DNA from: JBBEBE01 sp040882505
Lineage (GTDB): Bacteria > Bacteroidota > Rhodothermia > Balneolales > Balneolaceae
Direction: 5' to 3'
DNA length: 64,000 bases
NCBI GenBank assembly: GCA_040882505.1
Contig: JBBEBE010000005.1
Location: 454,642 to 518,641, forward strand
In this document: one piece after another, positions 25,501 to 33,419 of the stretch
Layout: each line of letters opens with the position of its first letter
How positions within the stretch are numbered: the first letter of the stretch is position 1
The notes under the pieces: generated by a model
The model's input: only the letters and a program-made list of their open reading frames with translations
Databases searched by the model: none
Told to the model about the DNA's origin: nothing
Position numbers and translations under genes: made by a program

Positions 25501-26201
25501 TTTTTATCGCACACGGAGTGGCGGGCCTGTTCCCTGCCAATCAAGAGGGAGATGACATCATTGTCTGGGAGGATGAAGGTCGAACGGCCGAAAAAGCGAG
25601 ACTGCACTCTTTGCGCCAGCAAACGAAGAAGCGTCGGGGGGAGCCGAACAAGGCGCTTTCGGACTATCTGGCACCGGTAGATTCGGGTCGAACCGATTAT
25701 ATAGGAGGTTTTGCCGTCACGGCCGGTCACGGGGTCATGGAGTTGGCACGGACCTTCAAAGAGGATCATGACGACTACAATGCGATCATGGCTCAGGCGC
25801 TCGGGGATCGATTGGCCGAGGCATTTGCCGAGTATCTGCATGCCAAGGTTCGTCGTGAGCTCTGGGGGTATGCATCGGATGAGGGACTGGACAACGAAGC
25901 GTTGATTCGGGAAGTCTATCGCGGTATTCGTCCGGCTTCCGGATATCCCGCCCAACCGGACCATACCGAAAAACGGCTACTCTTCAAGCTGTTGGAGGTT
26001 GAAGAGAATACCGGCATCGAATTGACCGAGCAGATGGCGATGACTCCGGCCTCTTCTGTAAGCGGGCTCTATTTTGCCCACCCCGATTCGCAGTATTTCA
26101 ATGTGGGAAAAATAGACATGGAGCAGTTAAAGGATTATGCCCGACGAAAAGGGCTGGATCTGGATGAGATGGAACGTTGGTTGAGCCCGATCCTTCAGTA
26201 A
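22515..26201 (+). CDS. metH: Cobalamin-dependent methionine synthase
   Basis: 1228 residues with all modules present. The homocysteine-binding barrel (about 1-325) has the zinc ligands Cys247 (GLNCSLG) and Cys310/Cys311 (VGGCCGTTPDH). The pterin-binding barrel (about 355-620) starts at FVNIGERTNVTGS. The cobalamin cap (about 645-740) is followed by the B12-binding domain with the cobalt-ligand motif DVHDIG (759-764; His761). The C-terminal AdoMet reactivation domain (about 900-1228) shows RPASGYPAQPDHTEK and GLYFAHPDSQYFNVGKI. The enzyme methylates homocysteine with methyl-THF made by the divergent metF. It depends on B12, in line with the B12-regulated receptor at 1014-2975. I found no metE in the window. 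Confidence 0.97.
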   Translation: MKLSHPIIEHLKKRILVLDGAMGTMIQERRLEDVDFRGDRFRDLDQELKGNNDLLCLTKPDVIRSIHDEFLLAGSDLIETNTFNANPISQEDYQLADIAYELNVAAATLAREAADAASKQTPEKPRFVAGAVGPTNRTLSLSPDVEDPGYRAITFDQLVEAYTIQIQGLLDGGVDLLLVETIFDTLNAKAAIYAIHQLARSRGKKVPIMISGTIVDQSGRTLSGQTNEAFWISMSHANPLLSIGLNCSLGSDQMRPYISELSELASCFTSLYPNAGLPDDMGEYNETPDFMAAQLGEYASEGMVNIVGGCCGTTPDHIAAMAEEAKRHKPRTPAQPKPWLRLSGLEPLVVRPETNFVNIGERTNVTGSSVFRDLIKEEDYEKALSVARQQVENGAQLVDVNMDEGMLESEEVMVTFLRLMASEPDISRVPVVIDSSRWSVLEAGLKNIQGKGVVNSISLKEGEKTFRKQAETILDFGAAVMVMAFDEKGQADTLERRKEICSRAYRILVEEVGFAPQDIIFDPNILTVATGMEEHNNYAVEFIEATRWIKENLPRTSVSGGLSNISFSFRGNNRVREAMHSAFLYHAIRAGLDMAIVNAGQLEVYEEIEPELLVRIEDVLLNRREDATERLLEFAEKIRDEQQGTTEKKRDEWRDWPVEKRIEHALVKGIVDHIVDDVEEARQNIEEPIEVIEGPMMAGMDVVGDLFGAGKMFLPQVVKSARVMKKGVAHLIPYIEAAKKKSGSSKPKAKILLATVKGDVHDIGKNIVGVVLRCNNYEVIDLGVMVPAQKILEEAKKEKVDAVGLSGLITPSLDEMVNVAKEMERQKFDLPLLIGGATTSRVHTAVRIDPCYREPVIHVLDASRSVTVVSQLLSESEKRQSFIDEIKVEYEEARERHASRKSRKKMLSLEEARANATEIDWSSAPIARPNRMGITTFRDLPIDELKPYIDWSPFFISWEMKGKYPAILEDEKAGEEARKLFRDANELLDRIIEEKLFIAHGVAGLFPANQEGDDIIVWEDEGRTAEKARLHSLRQQTKKRRGEPNKALSDYLAPVDSGRTDYIGGFAVTAGHGVMELARTFKEDHDDYNAIMAQALGDRLAEAFAEYLHAKVRRELWGYASDEGLDNEALIREVYRGIRPASGYPAQPDHTEKRLLFKLLEVEENTGIELTEQMAMTPASSVSGLYFAHPDSQYFNVGKIDMEQLKDYARRKGLDLDEMERWLSPILQ

Positions 26202-26290
26202 AAGGCCCTCTGATTTTGTAGATTCCCTGAAGCCGAGGATCGGCGACCGGCGCAAGAGCGTGCGCCGCTCAAGTCGTTCATGGATGTGAG

Positions 26291-28297
26291 ATGCGTATGC
26301 GTTTTCTTCTATATCCTGCACCCACAGAGATGGAGACCTGGTCGATTCGAGGGTGGATCCGGTTTCGATGCGTGCCGTTCAAATGGTTGTCACGGTTCTG
26401 TTTCGGGCTTCTTCTTTTCGGTTTCCCGGCAGAATCCTTGACGGCTCAAACGGGTTTCGACTCCGATTCATTTGAACGTCCGGATGTGATGATGGGATTG
26501 AGTCCGGTACGAATGGATTCTCTGGATCTTCAAGCACATCTGTACCACCAGGAGAACGAAATATTACGGGAGAGTCGAACTCTTCAACAGGCCATTCGTT
26601 CGGCCTCTCCCCGAGAAGCGGGCCCTCATCTGTTGGATCTCTATATGCGATTGTCGACTGCTCATCAACGATTGGGGGAGATGGAGATCGCTTTCGAACA
26701 GGTCTATCGTGCACTCTCATTGGCAGAAGATTGGGAGTGGTGGGACCGTATTCCGCGTCTTTTGACACGTATCGGTACGCTATTTCAGGAATTGGGGAAT
26801 CCCGAGGAAGCCGTCATTCATTTGGAACAAGCCTCAAATCTTGCCCGGGAGCTGGGAATTGACCCTGTGCAACAAGAGGCGGATTTGGGATTGGCACGCC
26901 TCTTCCGGGAGAGTGGAGATACCCAGGCGGCTCTGGATATCCTGGAAGCATTGAGGGTTCAAGGGGTTCGGGAGAGTGATCTGGGGCACGTTTGGGCTCT
27001 GGAAATGGGGAGGTGGCATCTGCAGTTCGGGGAGTCGCGCCTGGCACGCCGCTGGTTTGAGGAGAGCTTGCATGGATTCCGTGAAAATGGAGAGCAGATC
27101 GGGGAGGCAGAAGTATTGGTCGCATTGGCCGGTCTGGAACAGAGGGAGGGTCGTATTGCTTCTTCGGGTCGTTGGTTGCATGAAGCACTCAACGGACTGG
27201 AAATGGACAGGCATTCCAGACAGATGCTGGAGATTCAAGGGCATCTATACGAACATTATCGGGATCTGGGAGAGTATCAACAAGCCCTATCGGCTCTTGA
27301 AGCACGCACGGCCATCGGCGAGAGGATCAGCAATCAGGAGTATGAACGGGCTCGAGCCGAATTTGAAACCCGGTTCGAAGTTCGTCGAAGCCAAGAGCAA
27401 AATCGACAGTTGATGGCCGAACAGTCACGTCAGGAGGCGAGGATTTCATTCCAACGCTGGATCGGGATGGGTGGAGGCTTTCTGTTCCTCTTCTTGGCCA
27501 CCATCTCATTCTATCTCTATCGTGATCTGAAAGAGCGAATGCGTCTGAATCGGGATCTTGAAGAGAAGAACCGGGAACTGGATCGACTGGACGGGGTAAA
27601 GAACCGTATTCTGGCCATCGTTTCCCACGATCTTCGAGGCCCCCTCCACTCGTTTGACGGATTTCTCCAGCTCCTGGAGAAGGGAAAAGTTAGCGGCGAA
27701 CAGCTTGTACAAATGGGAGGCAGCCTTCGCGGCCGGATTCGGGCGAATCAAATGACCATGGAGAATCTTCTCGAATGGGCCAAAACACAGATGACAGGCG
27801 TGGAGCTCCATCCGAAAGTTGTGGAGGTTCAGCCCATTGTGGAACGAGTCTGGGAGGTCATATCAGGCCAGGCAGAAGAGAAGAAGCTTTCACTCCAAAT
27901 CGAAATGGAGGTGGGCGTTCAATCCTGGAGTGATCCGGATGTGGTCCGTTTGGTTCTTCGGAATTTGTTGGGCAATGCCATTAAATTTTCTCACCCGAAA
28001 GGGGTCATTGTTGTTCGGGGAGAAGAGAAGAGGAATGAGATTCGTATGACGGTCGAAGATCGGGGTGTGGGTATTCCCGAAGAGATGCAGGACCGTATTT
28101 TAACAGGGGAAGGGGTGACGACAGAGGGTACGGCCAAGGAGAAAGGGAGCGGGCTCGGATTGGCTCTTTCCATTTCGTATATCGAGAGCCAGGGGGGAAG
28201 GCTCTGGTTTGACAGCACCCCGGGGGAGGGGACCCGGTTCCATTTTACTCTTCCGGCTCTGTCTCGACGCCCGTTGGATGGGATGGAGGGATCGTGA
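26291..28297 (+). CDS. TPR-containing membrane sensor histidine kinase
   Basis: 668 residues. An N-terminal hydrophobic segment (about 33-53, ending AESLTAQ) looks like a signal. Then come several tetratricopeptide-like repeats in the periplasmic part (about 95-350), one transmembrane helix (about 395-415), a coiled coil, the HisKA domain with VSHDLRGPLHSF (phospho-acceptor His446) and the HATPase domain with LLGNAIKFS (N box), DRGVGIP (G1) and KGSGLGLALS (G2). This is the usual Bacteroidota architecture of a TPR sensor kinase. Starts at 26291, 26297 or 26330 are possible. No response regulator is adjacent. The stop codon overlaps the GTG start of the subtilase gene by 4 nt, so the two are probably co-translated. 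Confidence 0.9.
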   Translation: MRMRFLLYPAPTEMETWSIRGWIRFRCVPFKWLSRFCFGLLLFGFPAESLTAQTGFDSDSFERPDVMMGLSPVRMDSLDLQAHLYHQENEILRESRTLQQAIRSASPREAGPHLLDLYMRLSTAHQRLGEMEIAFEQVYRALSLAEDWEWWDRIPRLLTRIGTLFQELGNPEEAVIHLEQASNLARELGIDPVQQEADLGLARLFRESGDTQAALDILEALRVQGVRESDLGHVWALEMGRWHLQFGESRLARRWFEESLHGFRENGEQIGEAEVLVALAGLEQREGRIASSGRWLHEALNGLEMDRHSRQMLEIQGHLYEHYRDLGEYQQALSALEARTAIGERISNQEYERARAEFETRFEVRRSQEQNRQLMAEQSRQEARISFQRWIGMGGGFLFLFLATISFYLYRDLKERMRLNRDLEEKNRELDRLDGVKNRILAIVSHDLRGPLHSFDGFLQLLEKGKVSGEQLVQMGGSLRGRIRANQMTMENLLEWAKTQMTGVELHPKVVEVQPIVERVWEVISGQAEEKKLSLQIEMEVGVQSWSDPDVVRLVLRNLLGNAIKFSHPKGVIVVRGEEKRNEIRMTVEDRGVGIPEEMQDRILTGEGVTTEGTAKEKGSGLGLALSISYIESQGGRLWFDSTPGEGTRFHFTLPALSRRPLDGMEGS

Positions 28298-30603
28298 AGA
28301 GCTGTTTTCGCAGGACGCTGTTCATGATTTTCTGCTTGGCAGTGATACCGGTCTCCGGTTGGGGACAATCCGCAGAATCGTTTGAAACCGAGTGGATTCG
28401 GGATGCCGACGGAGTGATGCGAGAGGCGGTTCGTGGCGAAGTGCTCATACGGTATCGACAAGGAGTTGATGACCGACAACGTGAGCGAACCGAGCGATCA
28501 TTGGGTGTCGAACGAAGCCGGCGGGTGGGAGAAGAGCTCTGGCGTGCGAGTGTCTCTCCGGATCGAGCAAGAGAGATTGTCGGAACGAGAGTTCGCCATC
28601 CAGAAGTAGATCTGGTTCAGCCCAACTATATCTATCGACTTCAAGAGCCTCTGGTGATGGGGGAGCCGGGCCTGCAAGAAGACGAGTTGAGAGCGGGCCG
28701 TTTGCCGGATGACCCTCATTTTTGGCGACAGTGGGGACTCTACAATGAAGGGCAGACCTATCGGTCGGGTCGATCAGGGGTTCCGGGCGCCGACAGTCGG
28801 GCTCACTTGGCATGGGAAGTGACTCGGGGATCGGGCGAGGTGGTTGTGGCCGTCTTCGATACGGGGATCGATTACAATCATCCGGATTTGGCACCGAATA
28901 TGTTTGTTGACGAACAAGGCCGGCCGGGCGTCGATTGCAGCCCTTCCGGGATGTCTGGAGGGGGCTGTTCGGATGATCCGATGGATCCGCACGGACACGG
29001 GACTCACATTGCCGGGATCATTGGTGCGGTCGGCGACAACGGGATTGGTGTAAGTGGTGTGAACTGGCAGGTCCGGCTCATGGCCGTCAAGATCTTCAGT
29101 GAAGATCCCAACCGTCCGGGGGAGTATATCACATCGGATGCGTCGATTCTTGCGGGGTATGATTATGCACTGAGTCGGGGGGCACAGATTTCCAATCACA
29201 GCTATGGGGGACCGGCCTCGTCCCCGCCTTGGTTGCAACGGGAGAAGATCCGACAAGCGGGAGACCTTTATGATCACCTGGTTATTGCCTCGTCGGGGAA
29301 TGCGGCATCCGGTGAAGAGGGCGAGGAGACGGCGATTTATCCGGCAGCGTATGATTTGTCGAATGTCATATCGGTGGCTTCGACCAATGCAGAGGATGAG
29401 CTCTCCCGTTTTTCACACTATGGGGAGCAGTGGGTGGATTTGGCGGCACCGGGAGAGCAGATTTACAGCACGTATCCCGGGGAGGCGTACCAATATCTGT
29501 CCGGAACATCGATGGCATCCCCGTTTGTGGCTGGGGCAGCTGCGTTGGTACGTTCGGTGTTCCCCCAATTTAGCCATGAAGAGATCCGGTCTCTTCTGAT
29601 TGAGGAAGCCGATCAATTGGCGAGCCTGGAGGGTCGGATTGCAGATGGGCGGAGGCTCAATATGTTGCGGTCTCTGCCGGCTGGCCGGGTTTGGCTGACA
29701 CACGGATCTCTGTCGGATCAGGTGGAAGAGGTGGATCTCTGGGTCAATGACCGGTTGGTCGAGAGCGGGATTGCTTATGCCGAGACAACGGACCGGCTCT
29801 ATCTGCCGGCCGGTGTAGAGTTGGAACTCTCCATCCGTGCATCTTCGTTGGCTGGATCCACGATCGAGTGGCATCGCGAAGATGTGAGGGTCGATCGGGA
29901 TCGTCGCTATCGGTCGCTTTTCTACGGTACCGATCCCTGGAACCTGCTGATGCAGGAGGAGACTCGCGGTGACCCGGAGGAGGGTCGCGTATCGGTGCAG
30001 ATCATTCAGTTGTTGGATTCTTCGGACCCAATGGGGCTTTATGGGATCTACCCGGATGGCCGTCCTTCGACTATTTTTGCACGAACCCTGGCCAGTGGAG
30101 AGGCGAGTGATCCGGTACAGGTTCCGCCGGTTGAAATGGAGCTGGACTTGACGCGGGAAGATGAACGACTGCATTCGGTTCAGTTGCCATTTTTGGCTCG
30201 TGAAGGAGAACGGCTGACGGTCTGGATTACGGATGGAGCGACACCGGTATCCTATCAGGTACTGTTGAGTAGTACGACAGGTGAAGGTGTTGTGGCCGGA
30301 GAGGTGAGGGTTCCACAAGGGGAATTGCGCCATCGAAGCGATGTGCTGGTTCTGGAGAACAATTTTCCCAATCCGTTTCGCAGCCAGACAATGATTCAAT
30401 TCTCACTTCCGGAGTCGGGTCCGGTCCGGGTTGAAGTTGTGGATCTGTTGGGGCGAAGAGTTCAGCTTTTGGTGGATGAGGAGCTGGTGGCAGGGATTCA
30501 TCGCATTCCGTTTCTGGCCGATGGAATGGCCAGTGGTATGTATCTGTTCCGAGTTGCGACAGAGGAGGCGTCCCGGAGCGGGAAAATGATGCTCATTCGC
30601 TAA
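28294..30603 (+). CDS. Secreted subtilisin-like S8 protease with T9SS sorting tail
   Basis: 769 residues from a GTG at 28294 that overlaps the kinase stop (GTGA). The signal peptide covers about 1-24 and a propeptide about 40-120. The catalytic triad is intact: Asp189 (VFDTGIDYNHPDL), His235 (DPHGHGTH) and Ser406 (SGTSMASPF), with the oxyanion Asn336 (ASSGN). Beyond about residue 450 lie beta-rich regions, and the last 80 residues form a Por / type IX secretion sorting domain (LENNFPNPFRSQTMIQFSLP, then VRVEVVDLLGRRV and the end SGKMMLIR). The protein should be secreted by T9SS, released or attached at the cell surface. The coupling with the kinase gene suggests shared regulation; the T9SS machinery is outside the window. 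Confidence 0.93.
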   Translation: MKSCFRRTLFMIFCLAVIPVSGWGQSAESFETEWIRDADGVMREAVRGEVLIRYRQGVDDRQRERTERSLGVERSRRVGEELWRASVSPDRAREIVGTRVRHPEVDLVQPNYIYRLQEPLVMGEPGLQEDELRAGRLPDDPHFWRQWGLYNEGQTYRSGRSGVPGADSRAHLAWEVTRGSGEVVVAVFDTGIDYNHPDLAPNMFVDEQGRPGVDCSPSGMSGGGCSDDPMDPHGHGTHIAGIIGAVGDNGIGVSGVNWQVRLMAVKIFSEDPNRPGEYITSDASILAGYDYALSRGAQISNHSYGGPASSPPWLQREKIRQAGDLYDHLVIASSGNAASGEEGEETAIYPAAYDLSNVISVASTNAEDELSRFSHYGEQWVDLAAPGEQIYSTYPGEAYQYLSGTSMASPFVAGAAALVRSVFPQFSHEEIRSLLIEEADQLASLEGRIADGRRLNMLRSLPAGRVWLTHGSLSDQVEEVDLWVNDRLVESGIAYAETTDRLYLPAGVELELSIRASSLAGSTIEWHREDVRVDRDRRYRSLFYGTDPWNLLMQEETRGDPEEGRVSVQIIQLLDSSDPMGLYGIYPDGRPSTIFARTLASGEASDPVQVPPVEMELDLTREDERLHSVQLPFLAREGERLTVWITDGATPVSYQVLLSSTTGEGVVAGEVRVPQGELRHRSDVLVLENNFPNPFRSQTMIQFSLPESGPVRVEVVDLLGRRVQLLVDEELVAGIHRIPFLADGMASGMYLFRVATEEASRSGKMMLIR

Positions 30604-30650
30604 CGCTGTACGTGCGTAGTTTCAATCATCTTCGAAAAGCAGAAAATATG

Positions 30651-30725
<75 letters not shown>

Positions 30726-30795
30726 AATACTCAAGACCCGTATGTTACGACGATTCTCAAGTTCAATCAAGCTTTTCAAACGAGTTTCGTCTTGC

Positions 30796-31164
30796 TCAGT
30801 CGGTTGAAGGCCGTTGCGGATTTCCCTCGCCAGAATCCTGTTCAGAGGGATCTACAACCCGAAGCTGATTACTTAAGGACGTTTTCAACTCTTCCAAGTC
30901 ATCTTCCGAAAGCAATTCGTCGATGGACTCTACACCTACTTTCAACGCCAGATTGTAGACCATTCGGTAGAACAGCATTTGGTGGGCCATGGAAGACAGT
31001 TGCATCAACTGTTCCTGGGGAATTTGAGCACCACTCAGACGGAGTCGATTGATGGTCGGCTCCAACAAGACTTCCATCTTTTTGGAGAGTTGTTTTTCCA
31101 GTTCTCCTGCTTCTTTGTTCTCTTTGCTGGTTACTTCTTTTCCGCTTGGGTCAACAATTTTCAT
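30796..31164 (-). CDS. Hypothetical protein, last gene of the dnaA block
   Basis: 122 residues. I do not recognise the family. The N-terminus (MKIVDPSGKEVTS) has no signal peptide. The middle is predicted helical, with Lys/Glu-rich and Leu-rich stretches and a hydrophobic core (LMQLSSMAHQMLFYRMVYNLALKV), and the C-terminus is acidic and Pro/Ser-rich. The protein is probably soluble and cytoplasmic. Its ATG overlaps the stop of the upstream TPR gene by 4 nt, so it is very probably translated with it. Function unknown. Confidence 0.7.
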   Translation of the reverse strand: MKIVDPSGKEVTSKENKEAGELEKQLSKKMEVLLEPTINRLRLSGAQIPQEQLMQLSSMAHQMLFYRMVYNLALKVGVESIDELLSEDDLEELKTSLSNQLRVVDPSEQDSGEGNPQRPSTD

Positions 31165-31700
31165 GAGAGCTGTTTTTTTGCGTATTCATTTTCGGGATCC
31201 ATTTTGAGTGCCTGTTCGTAGTAGGTTCGGGCCTTGTCGTCGTGCCCGCCTTTTTTCATAAGATCACCCATCAGAATCCAGTTTTCGACGTCGGCCGGAT
31301 CTTGTTTGATCCGTTCCAACAAGTAGGTAATGGCTCCTTTTCCGTCATGGGTCATCAATTTATAGAGAACCATGTGACGATGGGCAGAGGGAAGGTCATC
31401 GAGTTTGATGGCTCGTTCAAAATCCTCGTAAGCTTCTTCGAGTTGTTCGCAGTTCAGTTGGGCGTATCCCCGAAGATTGTAAAGTTTCCCGTCTTCCGGA
31501 TCGATTTCAATCGCTTGATTCAGGGATTGAATGCTCGGTTCCCACTGCGTCAGCTTCTGCATGACCTCGGCCTCCAGAAGATGACCCTCTGCGGCATCCG
31601 GCTTCATGCGTTGAAGTTTGCGAGCCATATCGAGGCTTTCGTCCAAGTCCTGTTCGTGCAGAAGTTGATATCCCCGATTGTACGTCTCTTCAAAATTCAT
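31161..31700 (-). CDS. Tetratricopeptide repeat protein
   Basis: 179 residues made almost entirely of TPR helices. Clear repeat units are AIEIDPEDGKLYNLRGYAQL (about 66-85), AIKLDDLPSAHRHMVLYKL (about 97-116), KQDPADVENWILMGDLMKKG and the end ALKMDPENEYAKKQL. No signal peptide or membrane segment is seen, so it is a cytoplasmic scaffold or adaptor with unknown partners. It starts 6 nt after the small membrane protein gene and its stop overlaps the next start (ATGA). Confidence 0.85.
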   Translation of the reverse strand: MNFEETYNRGYQLLHEQDLDESLDMARKLQRMKPDAAEGHLLEAEVMQKLTQWEPSIQSLNQAIEIDPEDGKLYNLRGYAQLNCEQLEEAYEDFERAIKLDDLPSAHRHMVLYKLMTHDGKGAITYLLERIKQDPADVENWILMGDLMKKGGHDDKARTYYEQALKMDPENEYAKKQLS

Positions 31701-31706
31701 AAAATA

Positions 31707-31928
31707 TTACGTCTCTTTTTGTTCTGAACGGTCTGTTTCGGTGACGTCTTCGTATTCGGCCTCTTCGATCTGATCCATGGACGGTTTCTGTTGGCGAGGT
31801 CGCGTTTGCTGCTGCCGGGTTCCGCCAAATTGAACCTTGAATCTGGATCGTTCAGACGTGCGTCTCGGCCCTGAAATCAGTCGAAGCAGGAAGTAGATGA
31901 AAAGGGCAATGACGATCCAGCGAATCAT
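31707..31928 (-). CDS. Small single-pass membrane protein (DUF4834-like)
   Basis: 73 residues. One transmembrane helix fills residues 3-18 (RWIVIALFIYFLLRLIS), followed by a basic, Gln/Arg-rich stretch and an acidic tail (EEAEYEDVTETD). The layout, a short N-terminal helix then a charged tail, matches small Bacteroidota proteins annotated as DUF4834; the match is by layout only. Its ATG overlaps the stop of the deoxynucleoside kinase gene by 4 nt. Confidence 0.7.
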   Translation of the reverse strand: MIRWIVIALFIYFLLRLISGPRRTSERSRFKVQFGGTRQQQTRPRQQKPSMDQIEEAEYEDVTETDRSEQKET

Positions 31929-32575
31929 GTATCCGGTATTAGATGAATATGGGTCTGTTGATGTATCGGGGTCTGGAATATCTGTTTCTCGATATATTCG
32001 AGATGATCCGGGCGAGACTCCAAGTCGGTTTCCGATACGTTAACGATGATCAGAGGAGATCGATTGTAGTGATAGAAAAAGTGATTGTACGCCTCCGACA
32101 ACTCTGAAAGATACCCTTCTGAAATCTGTTTTTCATACTCCCGGCCCCGATTTTTTATGTTTTCCGTCAGGCGGTCGACACTACACTGCAGGTAGATGGT
32201 TAGATCCGGTTTGACGGCGATTCCGGTCATTATTTGATAGATCGAGTCATACAATTGGAGCTCGTCTTCGTTCAGATTCAATCGGGCAAATATCCGGTCC
32301 TTCTCAAACAGATAATCGGAGATGACCGTTTCATGAAACAAGTCGTGGTGTGAGAGCGCCTGTTGTTGTTTGAATCGACTGGCCAGGAAAGCAAGTTGTG
32401 TCTGAAATGCGTATCGCTTTGGATTGGAGTAAAATTTTGGCAGGAATGGGTTGTCATCAAACTCTTCACAGACGAGTCTGGAGCCGTGTCTCTGGGCAAG
32501 AAGATTGGCAAGGGTTGTTTTCCCGGCTCCAATGACCCCCTCGACAGCGATGTAACGAGGAGGTGTCCCACTCAT
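31925..32575 (-). CDS. Deoxynucleoside kinase
   Basis: 216 residues from the ATG at 32575, which overlaps the folK stop as ATGA; an ATG four codons upstream (32587) is also possible. The enzyme phosphorylates deoxynucleosides, probably deoxyadenosine or deoxyguanosine, for salvage. The P-loop is GVIGAGKTT near residues 13-21. Other family marks are SRFKQQQAL, the lid-like segment IKNRGREYEKQISEGYL, and IIVNVSETD near the C-terminus. The dNK family uses ATP and acts in the cytoplasm. In many Bacteroidota the gene sits next to folK, as here. Exact base preference cannot be read from the sequence. Confidence 0.9.
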   Translation of the reverse strand: MSGTPPRYIAVEGVIGAGKTTLANLLAQRHGSRLVCEEFDDNPFLPKFYSNPKRYAFQTQLAFLASRFKQQQALSHHDLFHETVISDYLFEKDRIFARLNLNEDELQLYDSIYQIMTGIAVKPDLTIYLQCSVDRLTENIKNRGREYEKQISEGYLSELSEAYNHFFYHYNRSPLIIVNVSETDLESRPDHLEYIEKQIFQTPIHQQTHIHLIPDT

Positions 32576-33069
32576 ATTGATGTCCATGAGATATCGGTTT
32601 GTTCAATCTCGACGGGATCGGCCTGCGTGATCAAGGTCCGGATGGGAGTCTGATCCATGGGGTCCGCCCACTCCGGTCGAAGTTCCTGGAGCGGGAGCAG
32701 GACAAAGAGTCGTTGCCGATACTCCGGATGGGGAATGATAAGTTTCTCGGAATCCATTGCCAAGCGACCCCACGAGATGATATCCAGATCCAGTAGTCTC
32801 GGTCCCCATCGAGGTGTGGCAGGGTCTCGTCCCACGCGTTTTTCAATGTTCTTGAGAGCGTGGAGAAGATCGATGGGAAGCAGCTCGGTCGTGAGTATGG
32901 CCACGCTGTTCAGAAACGGATATTTGGCAGGTCCAACAGGGGCGCTCTCCCATGCCGAAGAGAATTCAACAGGATCTCTGCTAAGTTTCTTCAACGCGGT
33001 CGCTGCCTCTCGAAGCATGGAGGTACGGTCTCCCAAATTGCTTCCGATGGCAATGACTACCTCTGCCAT
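32572..33069 (-). CDS. folK: 2-amino-4-hydroxy-6-hydroxymethyldihydropteridine pyrophosphokinase
   Basis: 165 residues from the ATG at 33069 (MAEVVIAIGSNLGDR). HPPK transfers pyrophosphate from ATP to hydroxymethyl-dihydropterin in folate synthesis. The family blocks are IAIGSNLGDRTSML at the N-terminus, SSAWESAPVGPA, NSVAILTTEL, WGPRLLDLDIISWG with the metal-binding aspartates, and IPHPEYRQRLFVLLPLQEL. The open frame reaches further upstream, but that region overlaps folB and is not family-like. The gene overlaps the end of folB by 13 nt, and the next gene by 4 nt. Confidence 0.95.
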   Translation of the reverse strand: MAEVVIAIGSNLGDRTSMLREAATALKKLSRDPVEFSSAWESAPVGPAKYPFLNSVAILTTELLPIDLLHALKNIEKRVGRDPATPRWGPRLLDLDIISWGRLAMDSEKLIIPHPEYRQRLFVLLPLQELRPEWADPMDQTPIRTLITQADPVEIEQTDISWTSI

Positions 33070-33419
33070 TGCATCTCGATTTCGGCGTAAGAAGCCGGGG
33101 GGGTGACAGGTGGATCCATTTTCCGGAGGGTAACGACCATTCTGTGCGCTGCGGGAAATTCGTTGAAGAGACGATCTCCAATCGTACTGCAAAGTGATTC
33201 GATCAGGTTGTGCGACGGGCCGTCAAGTACAGTCCCGGCGATACCGGCGACCGAGGAGTAGTCCGGTACAAGCGAGAGATCATCCTTTTTGCCTCCGGAA
33301 CGGAAATCACCGAAAAAGTGGACATCCAGTTCGAATCGGTTTCCGCGTATTCGCTCCTCTTCAAAGAGCCCGTGACGACCCTGAAGAAGGAGTGATTTGA
33401 TCGTGAGGCGATCTTCCAT
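33057..33419 (-). CDS. folB: Dihydroneopterin aldolase
   Basis: 120 residues, normal for FolB. It converts dihydroneopterin to hydroxymethyl-dihydropterin, the substrate of the neighbouring FolK. Typical blocks are IKSLLLQGRHGLFEEER with the glutamate region of the active site, NRFELDVHFF, DDLSLVPDYSSVAG, PSHNLIESLCSTIGDRL and a C-terminal VVTLRKMDPPV. The ATG follows the dnaA stop codon with no base between them (TAAATG), so FolB is probably made by ribosomes that have just terminated on dnaA. Confidence 0.93.
   Translation of the reverse strand: MEDRLTIKSLLLQGRHGLFEEERIRGNRFELDVHFFGDFRSGGKKDDLSLVPDYSSVAGIAGTVLDGPSHNLIESLCSTIGDRLFNEFPAAHRMVVTLRKMDPPVTPPASYAEIEMQWQR

Noticed and set aside
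26240..26262. GC-rich hairpin after metH (CGGCGCA / TGCGCCG)
   Set aside because: A 7-bp stem without a T-run, inside a short gap; not enough to call a terminator.
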